A stretch of 64,000 nucleotides of DNA from Frateuria_A sp051900535 (GCF_051900535.1 NZ_JBHZGI010000008.1:67080-131079); one strand, 5' to 3'. Positions 30,995-42,154 are shown, counted from the stretch's first letter. Notes: a model not told the origin generated them from the letters alone. Made by a program: numbers and translations.

Positions 30995-32440
30995 TCAGTC
31001 GCCGATCGCGGGGCCCGGATCGGGGTGGTGGAAGTCGTGTGGCGAGAGATCGCGCGTCAGCCGGAACACACCCTCGTGGATGCGCCGCGGCAGCACCACG
31101 TCGAGCACGGTGCTCTGGTGCGGTCCCAGCATGGCGAAGAGATCCTCGCCCGGCGCGCTGGCGGCCAGGGCGTGGTGCACCAGCCCGGCCAGATCCAGGG
31201 GCTGCACGCGCGCGCCGTATGGACGGTGGCTCGCGACGGCCGGTCGCAGGGTGCGCCGGGGTTGGCGTGGGTCGGGCACGCGGGCGTCGCCGGCGAGTAA
31301 GGCGTGGTTGAGGAACAGCGTGACGGTGCACGGATCGGCCGAGTTGGCCTGGCGGTCGGTCAGGAATCCGGCCGGCAGCTGGTCCAGGCTGGCCTCGGGG
31401 CCTGCGGTGAGCAGGAACCCCGCGCCGGTCAGCGGCTCGCCGGTGTCGTCGGCCAGGCGCAGGATCAGCATGCTGCGCGGATCGTGGATGTGCACGCGGG
31501 GCGCAAACGGGCCGACCGGTTCGAGCTCCACCTTGTCGGCGTCGCGGGCGGCGTTCTCGGTGTCGAAGGCGTCGCACAGATCAGCGTAGGCCCTCGCGTC
31601 GTTGACCGCCAGGCAGCGCACGATGGCCTCGACGGTCGCCGGCACCGCGGCGGTGAGGATGCCCTGCTCGTCGCCCGAGTGCGCGGCGCCGGCGACCAGC
31701 TTGAATGCGCAGCGCGGGCCGCGCAGCAGGCTGAGCGACAGTGCGTCGGCCGCCGCGCCGCGCCGCCCACCCGCTACCGCAAGCACGGCGTGGCGGGCAT
31801 TGAGATTGGCCGAGGCGATGCGCACCACGCCGTCGGAACCGTTCTCGCCGGTGTAGCTGTTCAAGTGGTCGTAGAGCGATCGGTCGGGGCGATCGCCGGT
31901 CAGCACGAACAGGAACTGGCCCTTCGCGGCGGGATCGGCGCCATGGATGTGGTCCAGGTTGAGCGCCAGCGAGGCCGCGCTGCCCAGCTCCAGCCAGTCC
32001 AGGATGCGTTGGCCCGGCTCCACGCCATTGAACCAGGCCTTGAGCCGGGCCAGCGTGCTTTTCCCGAGCCTGGCCAGTGCCGAGCCGAAGTTGGCCGGCG
32101 CGAGCATCACCAGGTGGCTGAGCCGGATGGTGCTGTAGCTCCCCGGCGTGTCGCGCTGCGCACGCAGCCATTCGCGCACCACCGGGCCGCCGGTGGAATG
32201 GGTGACGCAGGCGAAGCTTCCGGTGGACAGGTGCAGGTCGCGCAGTGCGTGGTCGAATGCACGCACCAGGTCGCCCATGGTCACCGCATCGTCGAAGCTC
32301 ACGTATTCGGACAGGCGGATGTCATGGATCGTCAGCGCCAGTCCGGCGGCGCGGGCGGCGTCCTGCACGCGGCGGGGCATCGCGCCGTAGACGGCGGTGC
32401 TGGTCACGCTCCAGCCATGGACGAAGACGAGCGTCGTCAT
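30995..32440 (-). CDS. Alpha/beta-hydrolase, lipase/esterase-like with C-terminal extension
   Basis: This 481-residue protein begins T-T-L-V-F-V-H-G-W-S (oxyanion HG near residue 8) and has the nucleophile elbow T-H-S-T-G-G-P-V (about 100), where the usual first glycine of GxSxG is Thr. A likely acid lies in the D-G-V-V-R-I segment and a His in the V-A-G-A-A-H-S-G region near residue 280. From ~300 on is a domain of strands with several H-x-H-D-P residues that I do not recognise. There is no signal peptide. The two-part layout recalls phospholipase-type effectors, but no secretion genes are nearby. Confidence 0.72.
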   Translation of the reverse strand: MTTLVFVHGWSVTSTAVYGAMPRRVQDAARAAGLALTIHDIRLSEYVSFDDAVTMGDLVRAFDHALRDLHLSTGSFACVTHSTGGPVVREWLRAQRDTPGSYSTIRLSHLVMLAPANFGSALARLGKSTLARLKAWFNGVEPGQRILDWLELGSAASLALNLDHIHGADPAAKGQFLFVLTGDRPDRSLYDHLNSYTGENGSDGVVRIASANLNARHAVLAVAGGRRGAAADALSLSLLRGPRCAFKLVAGAAHSGDEQGILTAAVPATVEAIVRCLAVNDARAYADLCDAFDTENAARDADKVELEPVGPFAPRVHIHDPRSMLILRLADDTGEPLTGAGFLLTAGPEASLDQLPAGFLTDRQANSADPCTVTLFLNHALLAGDARVPDPRQPRRTLRPAVASHRPYGARVQPLDLAGLVHHALAASAPGEDLFAMLGPHQSTVLDVVLPRRIHEGVFRLTRDLSPHDFHHPDPGPAIGD

Positions 32441-32580
32441 GCGATGGTCCTTCGTGGGTAGCGGGAGCGTAGCAGGGCGATGTCGCCATCCCTGCAGGAC
32501 GCCAATCCGCGCGGCAGCCCGCCGGGTCGCGCACGCGGTGCGCCCCCGCACCACCTTCCGCTCATCTTTGCGTCCGCATA

Positions 32581-33378
32581 ATGCCGGACTCGACCGTGGA
32601 GAGGCCGCCGATGACCGTGCACCTGCTGATCGCGTTGTTCGCCTTCGCCTGGCTGGCCGGCCGGCTGGGCTGGCGACGGCTGCGGCTCACCGGCATCGTG
32701 CTGGCGCTGGCGTTCCTGGTCGCGGCCGGCTGCGGCGCGCTGCCCAAAGTGCTCCTGCGGGTATGGCAATCGCCGTACGCGCAGCGGCCGGCGCTGGACT
32801 GGGCGCCATCCAACGCGATCGTGCTGCTCACCGCCGGGGCGACCTACCCGCCGGGTGGGCCGCTCGAGCCGGGACATACCGCCTACTCGCGCATCGCCGA
32901 GGCGGTCGTGCTCTATCGCGATTGCCGCGCGTCCGGCGCGCGCTGCACCCTGCTGGTCAGCGGTGGCGACGCGGAGAACACCGGCGAGCCGCTTGCGCGC
33001 ACCTACAAGCGCACGCTGATGCAACTGGGCGTGCCGCGCGAAGACATGGTGCTGGAAAAGCGCAGCCTCACCACCTGGGGCAACGCGCTGTACGCCCGCG
33101 GGATGCTTCGGCAGATCGGCGCCGACCGGGTCTGGCTGGTGACCTCGGCGCATCACCTGCGGCGGGCGGTGTTCGCGTTCGAGCACTTCGGCATCAAGGT
33201 GACGCCGGTGCGGGCGGACTACCTGCGCGGGGTGTGGTCGCTGGTGCCCAATGCGTACAACCTTTATGTCACCAACGCGGCTCTGCACGAATACGTGGGA
33301 ATGGCGGTGTATCACTGGTACGCGTGGCGTGAGCGCACCGATGTGCCGCCGGAAAACGAGGGGCCGGCGGAGGACTGA
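32581..33378 (+). CDS. YdcF/ElyC family (DUF218) membrane-anchored protein
   Basis: The 265-residue protein has an N-terminal hydrophobic region with two helices (about 12-55) and a DUF218 domain (about 77-250): A-I-V-L-L-T-A-G start strand, L-L-V-S-G-G-D-A-E-N-T-G, E-K-R-S-L-T-T-W-G-N-A, V-T-S-A-H-H-L-R-R-A. ElyC-type proteins act in envelope/undecaprenyl-carrier metabolism in the periplasm. ATG 32581 is used; ATG 32611 just before the first helix, with GAGG upstream, is an equally good start. Its stop is 1 bp from the convergent aldehyde dehydrogenase. Confidence 0.85.
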   Translation: MPDSTVERPPMTVHLLIALFAFAWLAGRLGWRRLRLTGIVLALAFLVAAGCGALPKVLLRVWQSPYAQRPALDWAPSNAIVLLTAGATYPPGGPLEPGHTAYSRIAEAVVLYRDCRASGARCTLLVSGGDAENTGEPLARTYKRTLMQLGVPREDMVLEKRSLTTWGNALYARGMLRQIGADRVWLVTSAHHLRRAVFAFEHFGIKVTPVRADYLRGVWSLVPNAYNLYVTNAALHEYVGMAVYHWYAWRERTDVPPENEGPAED

Positions 33379-33379
33379 C

Positions 33380-34813
33380 TCACGCCGGTCGACGCATCAC
33401 CAGCAACCGCACCTCGCTCATATCCTCGATGGCGTAGCGCACGCCCTCGCGGCCGAACCCCGAGAGCTTGATGCCGCCGTAGGGCATGTTGTCCACGCGG
33501 AAGCTCGGGATGTCGTTGACGATCACGCCGCCCTGTTCCAGCTCGTCCCACGCGCGCATGGCGTGTTCCAGGCGATCGGTGAAGATGCCCGCCTGCAGGC
33601 CGTAGTCGGAGTCGTTGACCAGCCCGATGGCCTCGTCCAGCGTGTCGAACGGGGCGAGCAGGGCGAACGGGCCGAAGGCTTCGAGGCGATTGGCCTTGGC
33701 GTCCCGCGGCACGTTCTCCATCAGCGTCGCTTCGAGCATGTTGCCCTCGCGCTTGCCGCCGCAGAGCAGCTTCCCGCCGGCGCGGCGGGCCTCCTCGATC
33801 CAGCCGTGCAGGCGTTCGGCGGCGGCCTCGTCGATCATCGGACCGATGAAGACGTCCTTCTTCTTCGGATCGCCCGCCTTGAGCTTCTTCGTGGCGGCGA
33901 CCAGTTTCCTTTTCAGCGCCTCGTAGAGCGAAGCGTGCGCGTAGATCCGCTGCACGCCGATGCAGCTCTGGCCGGACTGGTAGAACGCGCCGAACACCAG
34001 CCGCTGCACGATGGCGTCGAGCTTGCCGCCCTGGTCGGCGTCGACGATGCAGGCGGCATTGCCGCCCAGCTCCAGCACCACTTTCTTGCGCCCGGCGCGG
34101 GCCTTCAGGTCCCAGCCGATCTGCCCGCCGGTGAAGGAGAGCAGCTTGAGGCGCTCGTCCTCGACCAGCGGTGAGGCCTCCTTGCCACCGATTGGCAGGA
34201 TCGAGAAGGCACCCCTGGGCAGGTCGGTCTCGGCCAGCACCTGGCCGATGATCAGCGCGCCGATCGGGGTCTTCTCGGAGGGCTTGAGCACGAACGGGCA
34301 GCCGGCGGCGATCGCCGGCGCGACCTTGTGCGCGACCAGGTTGAGCGGGAAGTTGAATGGCGTGATGAAAGCCACCGGCCCGATCGGCACGCGTTTGGTG
34401 TACCCGTGATAGCCGTCCAGCCGCGGCGCCAGTTCCAGGTTGAGCGTCTGGCCGTCGAGGCGCACGGCTTCGGCGGCGGCGATGCGGAAGGTCTCGATCA
34501 GTCGCGTGACCTCGCCGGCGGCGTCCTTGATCGGCTTGCCGGCTTCCACGCACAGCGCCAGCGCCAGTTCGTCACGGCGCTGCTCGAAGCGCGCGACGCA
34601 ATGTTCGAGCACGGCTTGCCGCGCCCAGGGTTTGAACGCCCGCATGGGCGCCGTCGCCTTAACCGCCGCGGCGATGGCCTTCTCGATCGCGCGGGCGTCG
34701 GGCACGGCCACTCGCGTGGCGACCTTGCCGCTGTACTTGTCGCGTACCTCGAGGTCGGCGTTGGGGTGCTGCGGGCGGTTGGCGAGGTAGTAGGGGTAGG
34801 TCTTCTCGAGCAT
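33380..34813 (-). CDS. NAD(P)-dependent aldehyde dehydrogenase
   Basis: The 477-residue enzyme has the ALDH signature residues: the P-F-N-F-P-L-N-L oxyanion Asn region (about 150), K-P-S-E-K-T-P nucleotide lysine, F-T-G-G-Q-I-G Rossmann loop, catalytic Glu in V-V-L-E-L-G-G-N-A (about 253) and catalytic Cys in Y-Q-S-G-Q-S-C-I-G-V (about 287). It is closest by eye to the lactaldehyde/non-phosphorylating glyceraldehyde-3-phosphate group, but the substrate cannot be fixed. xseA lies 70 bp upstream on the same strand. Confidence 0.9.
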   Translation of the reverse strand: MLEKTYPYYLANRPQHPNADLEVRDKYSGKVATRVAVPDARAIEKAIAAAVKATAPMRAFKPWARQAVLEHCVARFEQRRDELALALCVEAGKPIKDAAGEVTRLIETFRIAAAEAVRLDGQTLNLELAPRLDGYHGYTKRVPIGPVAFITPFNFPLNLVAHKVAPAIAAGCPFVLKPSEKTPIGALIIGQVLAETDLPRGAFSILPIGGKEASPLVEDERLKLLSFTGGQIGWDLKARAGRKKVVLELGGNAACIVDADQGGKLDAIVQRLVFGAFYQSGQSCIGVQRIYAHASLYEALKRKLVAATKKLKAGDPKKKDVFIGPMIDEAAAERLHGWIEEARRAGGKLLCGGKREGNMLEATLMENVPRDAKANRLEAFGPFALLAPFDTLDEAIGLVNDSDYGLQAGIFTDRLEHAMRAWDELEQGGVIVNDIPSFRVDNMPYGGIKLSGFGREGVRYAIEDMSEVRLLVMRRPA

Positions 34814-34883
34814 GGACGTCTCCCGGATGGAGAAGAACAGGTTGCCGCCGCAGGCGTTGCCGGTGCGTGAGCCGGCTTCGCTA

Positions 34884-36251
34884 CTACGGCTTGGGTGTAT
34901 CCGGGGGCAGGACGCGGGCGGTCAATTCGCCCTCGGCGAGTCGCGCGCGAACGACCGTACCCGCCGGTGCATCCTTTGCCGCCCGCAGTACCCGGCCCTC
35001 ACCGTCGAACACGATGGCGTAGCCGCGCTCCAGCGTGGCCAGCGGACTGACCGCGTGCAGTGCGCGCGCGGACTGGCGCAGGGTCAGGCGGGCGCGCTCC
35101 AGGCGATGGCCCATGCATTGCTGCAACGAGCGCTCGCGCTCGGCCAGGCGTCGCTGCAGCAACTGCAGTCGCTGGCGCGGATGCTGCGCAAGCAGCCGCG
35201 CGTGCAGGCGCTCGAGCCGCATGCCACGGGTGCGAACCTGCTCGCGCAGCGCCGCGTCCAGTCGACGGTGCAATTGCACCAGCCGCTCGCGGTCGCGCCC
35301 CAACCGCGCCTGCGGGCGTTGCGCCTGCAGGCGAGCGTAAAGGTGGTCGAGGCGCTGGGTCTGTGCCTGCAGGCGACGGGCCTGCAGCAATTGAAGACGT
35401 TGAGCCAGCTGGCCCAGATGCCGGCGCAGCGCCAGCGCGTCGGGCACCAGCAGTTCGGCAGCGGCCGAGGGCGTGGCCGCGCGAAGGTCCGCGACGAAGT
35501 CGGCGATGGAGAAGTCGATCTCGTGCCCGACCGCGCTCACCACCGGGACAGCGCTGGCGTGTACGGCGCGGGCGACGGCTTCGTCGCTGAAGGCCATCAG
35601 GTCTTCCAGCGAGCCGCCGCCGCGGGTCAGCAGCAGCACGTCGTGGCGACCGGACGCCGAGGCCTTGCGCAGCATGGCCACGATCGCCGGTGGCGCTTCT
35701 CGTCCCTGCACCGGCACGGGCAGCACCTCGACCTCGACCAGTGGCCAGCGCCGGCGCAGCACGCTCAGCACGTCGCGGATCGCCGCGCCGGTGGCCGAGG
35801 TGATCACGCCGATCCGCCGGACGAACCGGGGCAGGGGACGCTTGCGGGAGGGCTCGAACAGGCCTTCGGCATCGAGCCGCGCCTTGAGCAGATCGAACTC
35901 GCGCCGCAGCGCGCCCTCGCCGGCCAGCTCCATGTGTTCGGCGACCAGCTGGAACTCGCCGCGCGGTTCGTACAGCCCGACCCGCGCGCGGACCAGCACG
36001 TGCATGCCGTCGGCCGGCTTGAAGCGCAGCCAACTGCTCTTGGGCTTGAACATCGCCGCGCGCACCTGGGCGCCGGCGTCCTTCAGCGTGAAGTACAGAT
36101 GCCCCGAGGCCGGTCGCGACACGTTGCACAGCTCGCCCTCGATCCACACCAGCGGCAACGCGTCCTCCAGCAGCCCGCGCACGAGCCGGTTCAGCGTGCT
36201 TGGCGTGAGGATGTTGCGCGGCGGGGCCGCGGGTTGGTCGGGGGTGTGCAT
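34884..36251 (-). CDS. xseA: Exodeoxyribonuclease VII large subunit
   Basis: The 455-residue subunit has an N-terminal OB-fold (about 20-115), the catalytic domain with V-I-T-S-A-T-G-A-A-I-R-D and L-L-T-R-G-G-G-S-L-E-D-L-M-A-F (about 150-215) and the S-A-V-G-H-E-I-D motif, then a long Arg/Gln/Leu-rich coiled coil (about 280-400). It degrades single-stranded DNA to oligonucleotides with XseB. No xseB is seen here. cls-like gene lies 108 bp upstream on the same strand. Confidence 0.97.
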   Translation of the reverse strand: MHTPDQPAAPPRNILTPSTLNRLVRGLLEDALPLVWIEGELCNVSRPASGHLYFTLKDAGAQVRAAMFKPKSSWLRFKPADGMHVLVRARVGLYEPRGEFQLVAEHMELAGEGALRREFDLLKARLDAEGLFEPSRKRPLPRFVRRIGVITSATGAAIRDVLSVLRRRWPLVEVEVLPVPVQGREAPPAIVAMLRKASASGRHDVLLLTRGGGSLEDLMAFSDEAVARAVHASAVPVVSAVGHEIDFSIADFVADLRAATPSAAAELLVPDALALRRHLGQLAQRLQLLQARRLQAQTQRLDHLYARLQAQRPQARLGRDRERLVQLHRRLDAALREQVRTRGMRLERLHARLLAQHPRQRLQLLQRRLAERERSLQQCMGHRLERARLTLRQSARALHAVSPLATLERGYAIVFDGEGRVLRAAKDAPAGTVVRARLAEGELTARVLPPDTPKP

Positions 36252-36359
36252 GGACCGTCGAGCCTAGCACGAAGCGCTTGCCGAACATGCGCTTGGGCGA
36301 CGATTTGAAGACCTTCCATCAGGTTATGGCGCGGTTCCCTGGGCCGGAAAGGAGCCGGG

Positions 36360-37781
<1,422 letters not shown>

Positions 37782-37864
37782 GGCCGCGAGTTTAGGGCAA
37801 GGTCCGTCCCCGGAACGTCGCGGGACGGATGCGCGCCTCGCCCGCCATCTGCCATGATCCGGGC

Positions 37865-39814
37865 ATGCCGCCCGCGCCGCGCCTCGACGACACTGCCGCC
37901 TGCGCACAGCTCATTGCCGACCGGCTGGGGGCGCATCTTTGCGTCGCCGCGCCGCTGGGGCTGGGCAAGCCGCATGGCCTGCTCAACGCCCTTTACCGGC
38001 TGACCGTGGCCGATCCGGCGCGCTCACTGAGGCTCTATACCGCGCTCTCGCTGACCCGGCCGCGGCCGAAACCGGGGCTGGAGGCGCGCTTCCTCGCGCC
38101 GTTCCTGGAGCGGCATTTCGGGGCCGACTACGAGGACCCCGAATACGCCCTCGCCGAGCAGCGCCATGCGCTGCCCACCAATGTGGCCGTGCACGAGTTC
38201 TACCTGCAGTCGGGCGCGCTGTTGCACGCGCCGCGGGCGCAGCGCGACTACATCAGCCAGAACTACACCCACGTGGCGCGCGACCTGGCCGCGCAGGACG
38301 TCAACCTGCTGGTGCAACTGGTGGCGCGGCGGGAAACGCCGGAGGGCGTGCGCTACAGCCTCTCCTGCAACCCGGACCTCACGCTCGATTTCCTCGCCCA
38401 GTGCGCCCGTGCCGGCAAGCCGCGGCCACTGTGCGTGGCGGTGGTGCATCCGGACCTGCCTTACCTCAGCGGGCATGCGGAGGTTGCGGCGGATTTCTTC
38501 GACATGGAACTGGCTCCGCCACGGTCGCCGCGGCTGTTCGCCCTGCCGCGCACGCCGGTGGGCGTGGCCGAATACGCGATCGGCCTCAACGCGAGTGCGC
38601 TGGTGAAGGATGGCGGCTGCCTGCAGATCGGCATCGGTGCGCTGTCGGACGCGCTGGTCCACAGCCTGCTGCTGCGCCAGCAGGACAACGCCGCCTGGCG
38701 CGATGGCCTGCGCGCGCTCGATGGCGAGAGCCCGACCCTGGCGCTGGCCCGGCGCATCGGCGGCCTGGAGCCGTTCGAGGCCGGCGTGTACGGCGCCAGC
38801 GAGATGGTGATGGACGGCTTCATGCACCTGGCGCGCGGCGGCATCCTCAAGCGTCGCAGCTGGGACAACATGGCGCTGGAGAAGGCCGCCGCGGCCGGGC
38901 GGCTCAATCCGGCCACGCCGGGCGGGCACTACCTGCGTGGCGCGTTCTTCCTCGGCAGCCGCGAGCTGTACGAGTGGCTCGATGCCACCGAAGCGGCCGA
39001 TCCGGATGCGATCGACATGTGCCCGGTCTCCAACGTCAACCAGCTCTATGGCGACCATCAGCCGCTGGCCGCGCTGCAGCGGCGCGGTGCGCGCTTCTTC
39101 AACACCTGCATGATGGCCACGCTGCTGGGCGCCGCCGTATCGGATGCGCTGGAGGACGGCCAGGTGGTCAGCGGTGTCGGCGGCCAGTACAACTTCGTGG
39201 CGATGGCGCACGAGCTGGACGACGGCCGCTCGATCCTGTTGCTGCGCGCGACCCGCCGCGAGGGCGGCGAGGTGCGCACCAACATCCGCTGGGACTATGG
39301 CCACACCACGATCCCGCGCCACCTGCGCGACATCGTGGTCACCGAGTACGGCGCCGCCGACCTGCGCGGCAAGAGCGACAGCGAGTGCATCGAGGCGATG
39401 CTGTCGATCTGCGACGCGCGCTTCCTCGACGCGCTGGCGGCCGAGGCCAAGGCGAACGGCAAGCTCGCGCCGGGGTTCCGCATTCCCGAGGCGTGGCGCC
39501 GGCACCGACCGGAATGCCTGGAGCAGGCGCTGGCGCCGCTCGGGCGTGCCCAGTTGCTGCCGATGTTCCCGTTCGGCAGCGACTTCGACGACGTCGAACT
39601 TCAGCTGGTGCCGGCGCTGGGTTGGCTGAAGGAGCGCGGCACGAACTGGCGCGGACGCCTTGCGCTGGCGAAGGCCGTCCTGCGGCCGGGCGAACCGGTG
39701 CCCGGCGAAGACGCCGCGCTCGAACGCATGCAGCTGGCAACGCCGCGGCGAGTCGCCGAGCGCCTGCAGCGACGCCTCGTCCTGACCGCCCTGCGCAAAA
39801 CCCGCCCCTCATAG
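37865..39814 (+). CDS. Acetyl-CoA hydrolase/transferase family protein
   Basis: The 649-residue protein has the acetyl-CoA hydrolase/CoA-transferase C-terminal domain: V-S-N-V-N-Q-L-Y-G-D, G-V-G-G-Q-Y-N-F-V-A-M-A-H, then T-I-P-R-H-L-R-D-I-V-V-T-E-Y-G-A-A-D-L-R-G-K-S. These are shared with 4-hydroxybutyrate and acetate CoA-transferases. It is ~150 residues longer than classical members, with a divergent N-terminal half. ATG 37865 (MPPAPRLDDTAA) was chosen; an ATG 12 codons earlier is possible. Divergent from the cardiolipin synthase gene across 83 bp. Confidence 0.85.
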   Translation: MPPAPRLDDTAACAQLIADRLGAHLCVAAPLGLGKPHGLLNALYRLTVADPARSLRLYTALSLTRPRPKPGLEARFLAPFLERHFGADYEDPEYALAEQRHALPTNVAVHEFYLQSGALLHAPRAQRDYISQNYTHVARDLAAQDVNLLVQLVARRETPEGVRYSLSCNPDLTLDFLAQCARAGKPRPLCVAVVHPDLPYLSGHAEVAADFFDMELAPPRSPRLFALPRTPVGVAEYAIGLNASALVKDGGCLQIGIGALSDALVHSLLLRQQDNAAWRDGLRALDGESPTLALARRIGGLEPFEAGVYGASEMVMDGFMHLARGGILKRRSWDNMALEKAAAAGRLNPATPGGHYLRGAFFLGSRELYEWLDATEAADPDAIDMCPVSNVNQLYGDHQPLAALQRRGARFFNTCMMATLLGAAVSDALEDGQVVSGVGGQYNFVAMAHELDDGRSILLLRATRREGGEVRTNIRWDYGHTTIPRHLRDIVVTEYGAADLRGKSDSECIEAMLSICDARFLDALAAEAKANGKLAPGFRIPEAWRRHRPECLEQALAPLGRAQLLPMFPFGSDFDDVELQLVPALGWLKERGTNWRGRLALAKAVLRPGEPVPGEDAALERMQLATPRRVAERLQRRLVLTALRKTRPS

Positions 39815-39893
39815 AATCTCGGAAAGCTGCTTCCTGCAGGAGCGCACCCTGTGCGCGTCCGCCTCGGTGCCCGGCCGCGCATAGGGTGCGGCC

Positions 39894-40361
39894 CTACAAC
39901 GGCGGCTTGACCACCATCAGGTAGAACACCGCCACGAACGCGAAGAAGGCCGGGATCCCCAGCGCCACCCAGAGCCGGAAGGCACGCCAGTAGCCCGGCG
40001 GCAACGGCAGGTCGCGGGCCGCCGCCTCGATCGCCAGGTCGCGCATGCGCACCTGCAACACCACCACCGGCAACCAGCACGCCACCGCCAGCGCATACAG
40101 CAGCGTCGACCAGCCGACCCAGCCGCTGCGCCACGGGATCTTCGCCCAGTGCACCATCCAGAAGCCGCTCGCAGGCTGGAACACGACCGTGGTCGCGGTG
40201 AACAGCCAGTCGGCGATCACCACGTAGCGCGCCACTACCGCCACCACGCGCACGTCGCGATGCAGGCTGACCACCAGCAGGTAGAACGCCGTGCCGATGC
40301 CGGTGCCGAACAGCAGCGTCGAGGACAGCACGTGCAGCCATTTGACGATGAGGTAGTCCAT
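39894..40361 (-). CDS. DUF2269-type integral membrane protein
   Basis: The 155-residue protein has four hydrophobic helices and starts M-D-Y-L-I-V-K-W-L-H-V-L-S-S-T-L-L-F-G, the typical DUF2269 entry with a K-x-x-H pair that could hold heme or quinone. Function unknown. Its ATG overlaps by 1 nt (TGATG) the stop of the SDR-DoxX gene, so the two are one translational unit. Confidence 0.85.
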   Translation of the reverse strand: MDYLIVKWLHVLSSTLLFGTGIGTAFYLLVVSLHRDVRVVAVVARYVVIADWLFTATTVVFQPASGFWMVHWAKIPWRSGWVGWSTLLYALAVACWLPVVVLQVRMRDLAIEAAARDLPLPPGYWRAFRLWVALGIPAFFAFVAVFYLMVVKPPL

Positions 40362-41659
40362 CAGCGCCGCTCGGTAGCGTACAGGGCGCCGATCAACGCC
40401 AGCATCGGCAGGTTCTTCAGGATCGGCCCGAAGGGATGCAGCCAGAACGACGGCAGGGCAACGGTGATGATGGCCGTGTAGGAAAGGATGAGCGCGACCT
40501 GCGCCAGGTAGGCCAGCCGCAGCGCGCGGCCGCGCAGCGCCAGCGTGGCGATGCCGAGCGCAAGGTCGAGCAGCGCGCCGCCATAGAGCGCGGCCGAGGC
40601 CATCGGGCCATGCAGCCCGACCTGGGCGAGCAAAGCCATGCTGCCCGCCACCGGGTACACGCCCAGCGAAAGCGCGGCCGTCACCAGCCACACCAGTGCG
40701 ACGGCGGCACGCCCCACGAGTGACCAGACGCGCCAGGCGAGCAGCACGCGCATGTCCGCCGCCTCGGCACGCGAAAGGAACAGCCGTGGAGGCCGTGGCG
40801 GATGGCCGAGCCAGTGCGTGGCGGGCGCGGCGTCGGCCGTGTTGCCCCGATCGAGCATCGCCAGCGCCTCGCGATCCACCCAGTGCCCGCCCAGGCGCCC
40901 GAAGCGCGCCAGCCAGGCGGTGGGGATGCCGAGCACGCGCAGCCGCCCGCCACCGAGTGCATGGCGCAGCACCGACAGATAGCGCGCCAGCGAGAGCGGC
41001 TGCGGCCCCACCGCGGCGAGGCTGCGCGGGCGCGCGTCATCTTCCAGCAGCCGCACCACCAGCGCCGCGATGTCGTCGACGTGGATCGGCTGGATGCGTT
41101 GGCGCCCGCTTCCGGGCAGCACCGCCAGCGGCAGCCAGGAGAGCAGCATCAGCATCCGGCTGCTCGCGCCGGTCGGGCCGAACACCAGCGACGGCTGCAG
41201 CACCGTGCCGGTCGGGACCATCGCGTGCAGCGCGGCATCGCCGGCGCGCTTGCTGCGATGGAAGCGGCTGGTGGCGTGCTCGTCGGCGCCCAGCGCGGAA
41301 ATCTGCACGGCGCGCGTGATGCCCGCCGCGCGGCACGCCGCGAACAGCGCGCGCGGCGTTTGCGTGTGGATGCGCCGGAACGTCTGCGCGCCATGCTCGG
41401 CGAAGATGCCCACGGCGTTCACCACCGCATCGATACCCCGGAGACGTGGCAGCCAGTCGGCCTGGTGGGTGTCGTGGGCGAAGTCCATTTCGACATGGCC
41501 TACACCCGCGCCACCGCTACCCTGCCTGTGCCGGATGCCACGCACGGGGCGATGGCCGGCCGCCTGCAACGCGTCGCATACGGCACGACCAATCAATCCG
41601 TCGGCGCCCAGCACCAGCACGCGCAGGCGCGTCCTGTCCCCTCCGGAGGCTTCCTTCAT
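40361..41659 (-). CDS. SDR-type NAD(P)-binding protein fused to DoxX-like membrane domain
   Basis: The 432-residue protein combines an N-terminal Rossmann domain of the atypical SDR type (V-L-V-L-G-A-D-G-L-I-G-R-A-V near residue 15-28; no YxxxK pair at the normal place) with a C-terminal four-helix DoxX-like membrane domain (about 300-430). Such fusions occur in Proteobacteria next to DUF2269 genes; role unknown, perhaps quinone- or sulfur-linked redox at the membrane. ATG 41659 overlaps the start codon of the divergent gene. A GTG two codons upstream is an alternative. Confidence 0.85.
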   Translation of the reverse strand: MKEASGGDRTRLRVLVLGADGLIGRAVCDALQAAGHRPVRGIRHRQGSGGAGVGHVEMDFAHDTHQADWLPRLRGIDAVVNAVGIFAEHGAQTFRRIHTQTPRALFAACRAAGITRAVQISALGADEHATSRFHRSKRAGDAALHAMVPTGTVLQPSLVFGPTGASSRMLMLLSWLPLAVLPGSGRQRIQPIHVDDIAALVVRLLEDDARPRSLAAVGPQPLSLARYLSVLRHALGGGRLRVLGIPTAWLARFGRLGGHWVDREALAMLDRGNTADAAPATHWLGHPPRPPRLFLSRAEAADMRVLLAWRVWSLVGRAAVALVWLVTAALSLGVYPVAGSMALLAQVGLHGPMASAALYGGALLDLALGIATLALRGRALRLAYLAQVALILSYTAIITVALPSFWLHPFGPILKNLPMLALIGALYATERR

Positions 41660-42140
41660 GCCCACGCCGCCCGCGCGCCTGAAACCCTCATGGATCGCCC
41701 GCACCAACCTCAGCGGCGCCGCCGCCGCGATGCTGTCGAGCGTGGTGGTGGCGGCGTGTAGTGCATGCGAAGCGCGCGCGCCGTTTGCCGGCGTGAACGC
41801 GGCGAGCCAGTGGTTCTGGGGACGACGCGCCAAGAGGCACGTCCGGCCGAGCTGGCGCTACACGGCCGTGGGTTACCTGGTGCACCACGCCAGCTCGCTG
41901 CTGTGGGCGGGCATCTACGAAGCCTGGTGCCTGCGCCGGCCCGCGCCCCCGCGCGTAATGGCCGCCCGTGCCGGTGCGGTGGCGGCGGCCGCCTGCGTGG
42001 TCGATTACACGATCACGCCGCCGAGATTCCGGCCCGGTTTCGAACGGCACATCAGCCGCAGGTCGATCGCGGCGGTCTACGTGGCCTTCGGTGTTGGCCT
42101 GTTCGCTGGTGCCTTGGCGCGACGCCGTTACGTCCGCTAA
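41658..42140 (+). CDS. Hypothetical small membrane protein
   Basis: The 160-residue protein has three to four hydrophobic stretches separated by Arg-rich loops, so it is probably an inner-membrane protein. I do not recognise the family. The ATG at 41658 has a strong ribosome site (GGAGG at 41644-41648). Its first two bases are shared with the start codon of the divergent SDR-DoxX gene, so each gene's promoter lies inside the other. It ends 15 bp before the large inverted repeat. Confidence 0.65.
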   Translation: MPTPPARLKPSWIARTNLSGAAAAMLSSVVVAACSACEARAPFAGVNAASQWFWGRRAKRHVRPSWRYTAVGYLVHHASSLLWAGIYEAWCLRRPAPPRVMAARAGAVAAAACVVDYTITPPRFRPGFERHISRRSIAAVYVAFGVGLFAGALARRRYVR

Positions 42141-42154
42141 AGCAGTGTTGCCTG

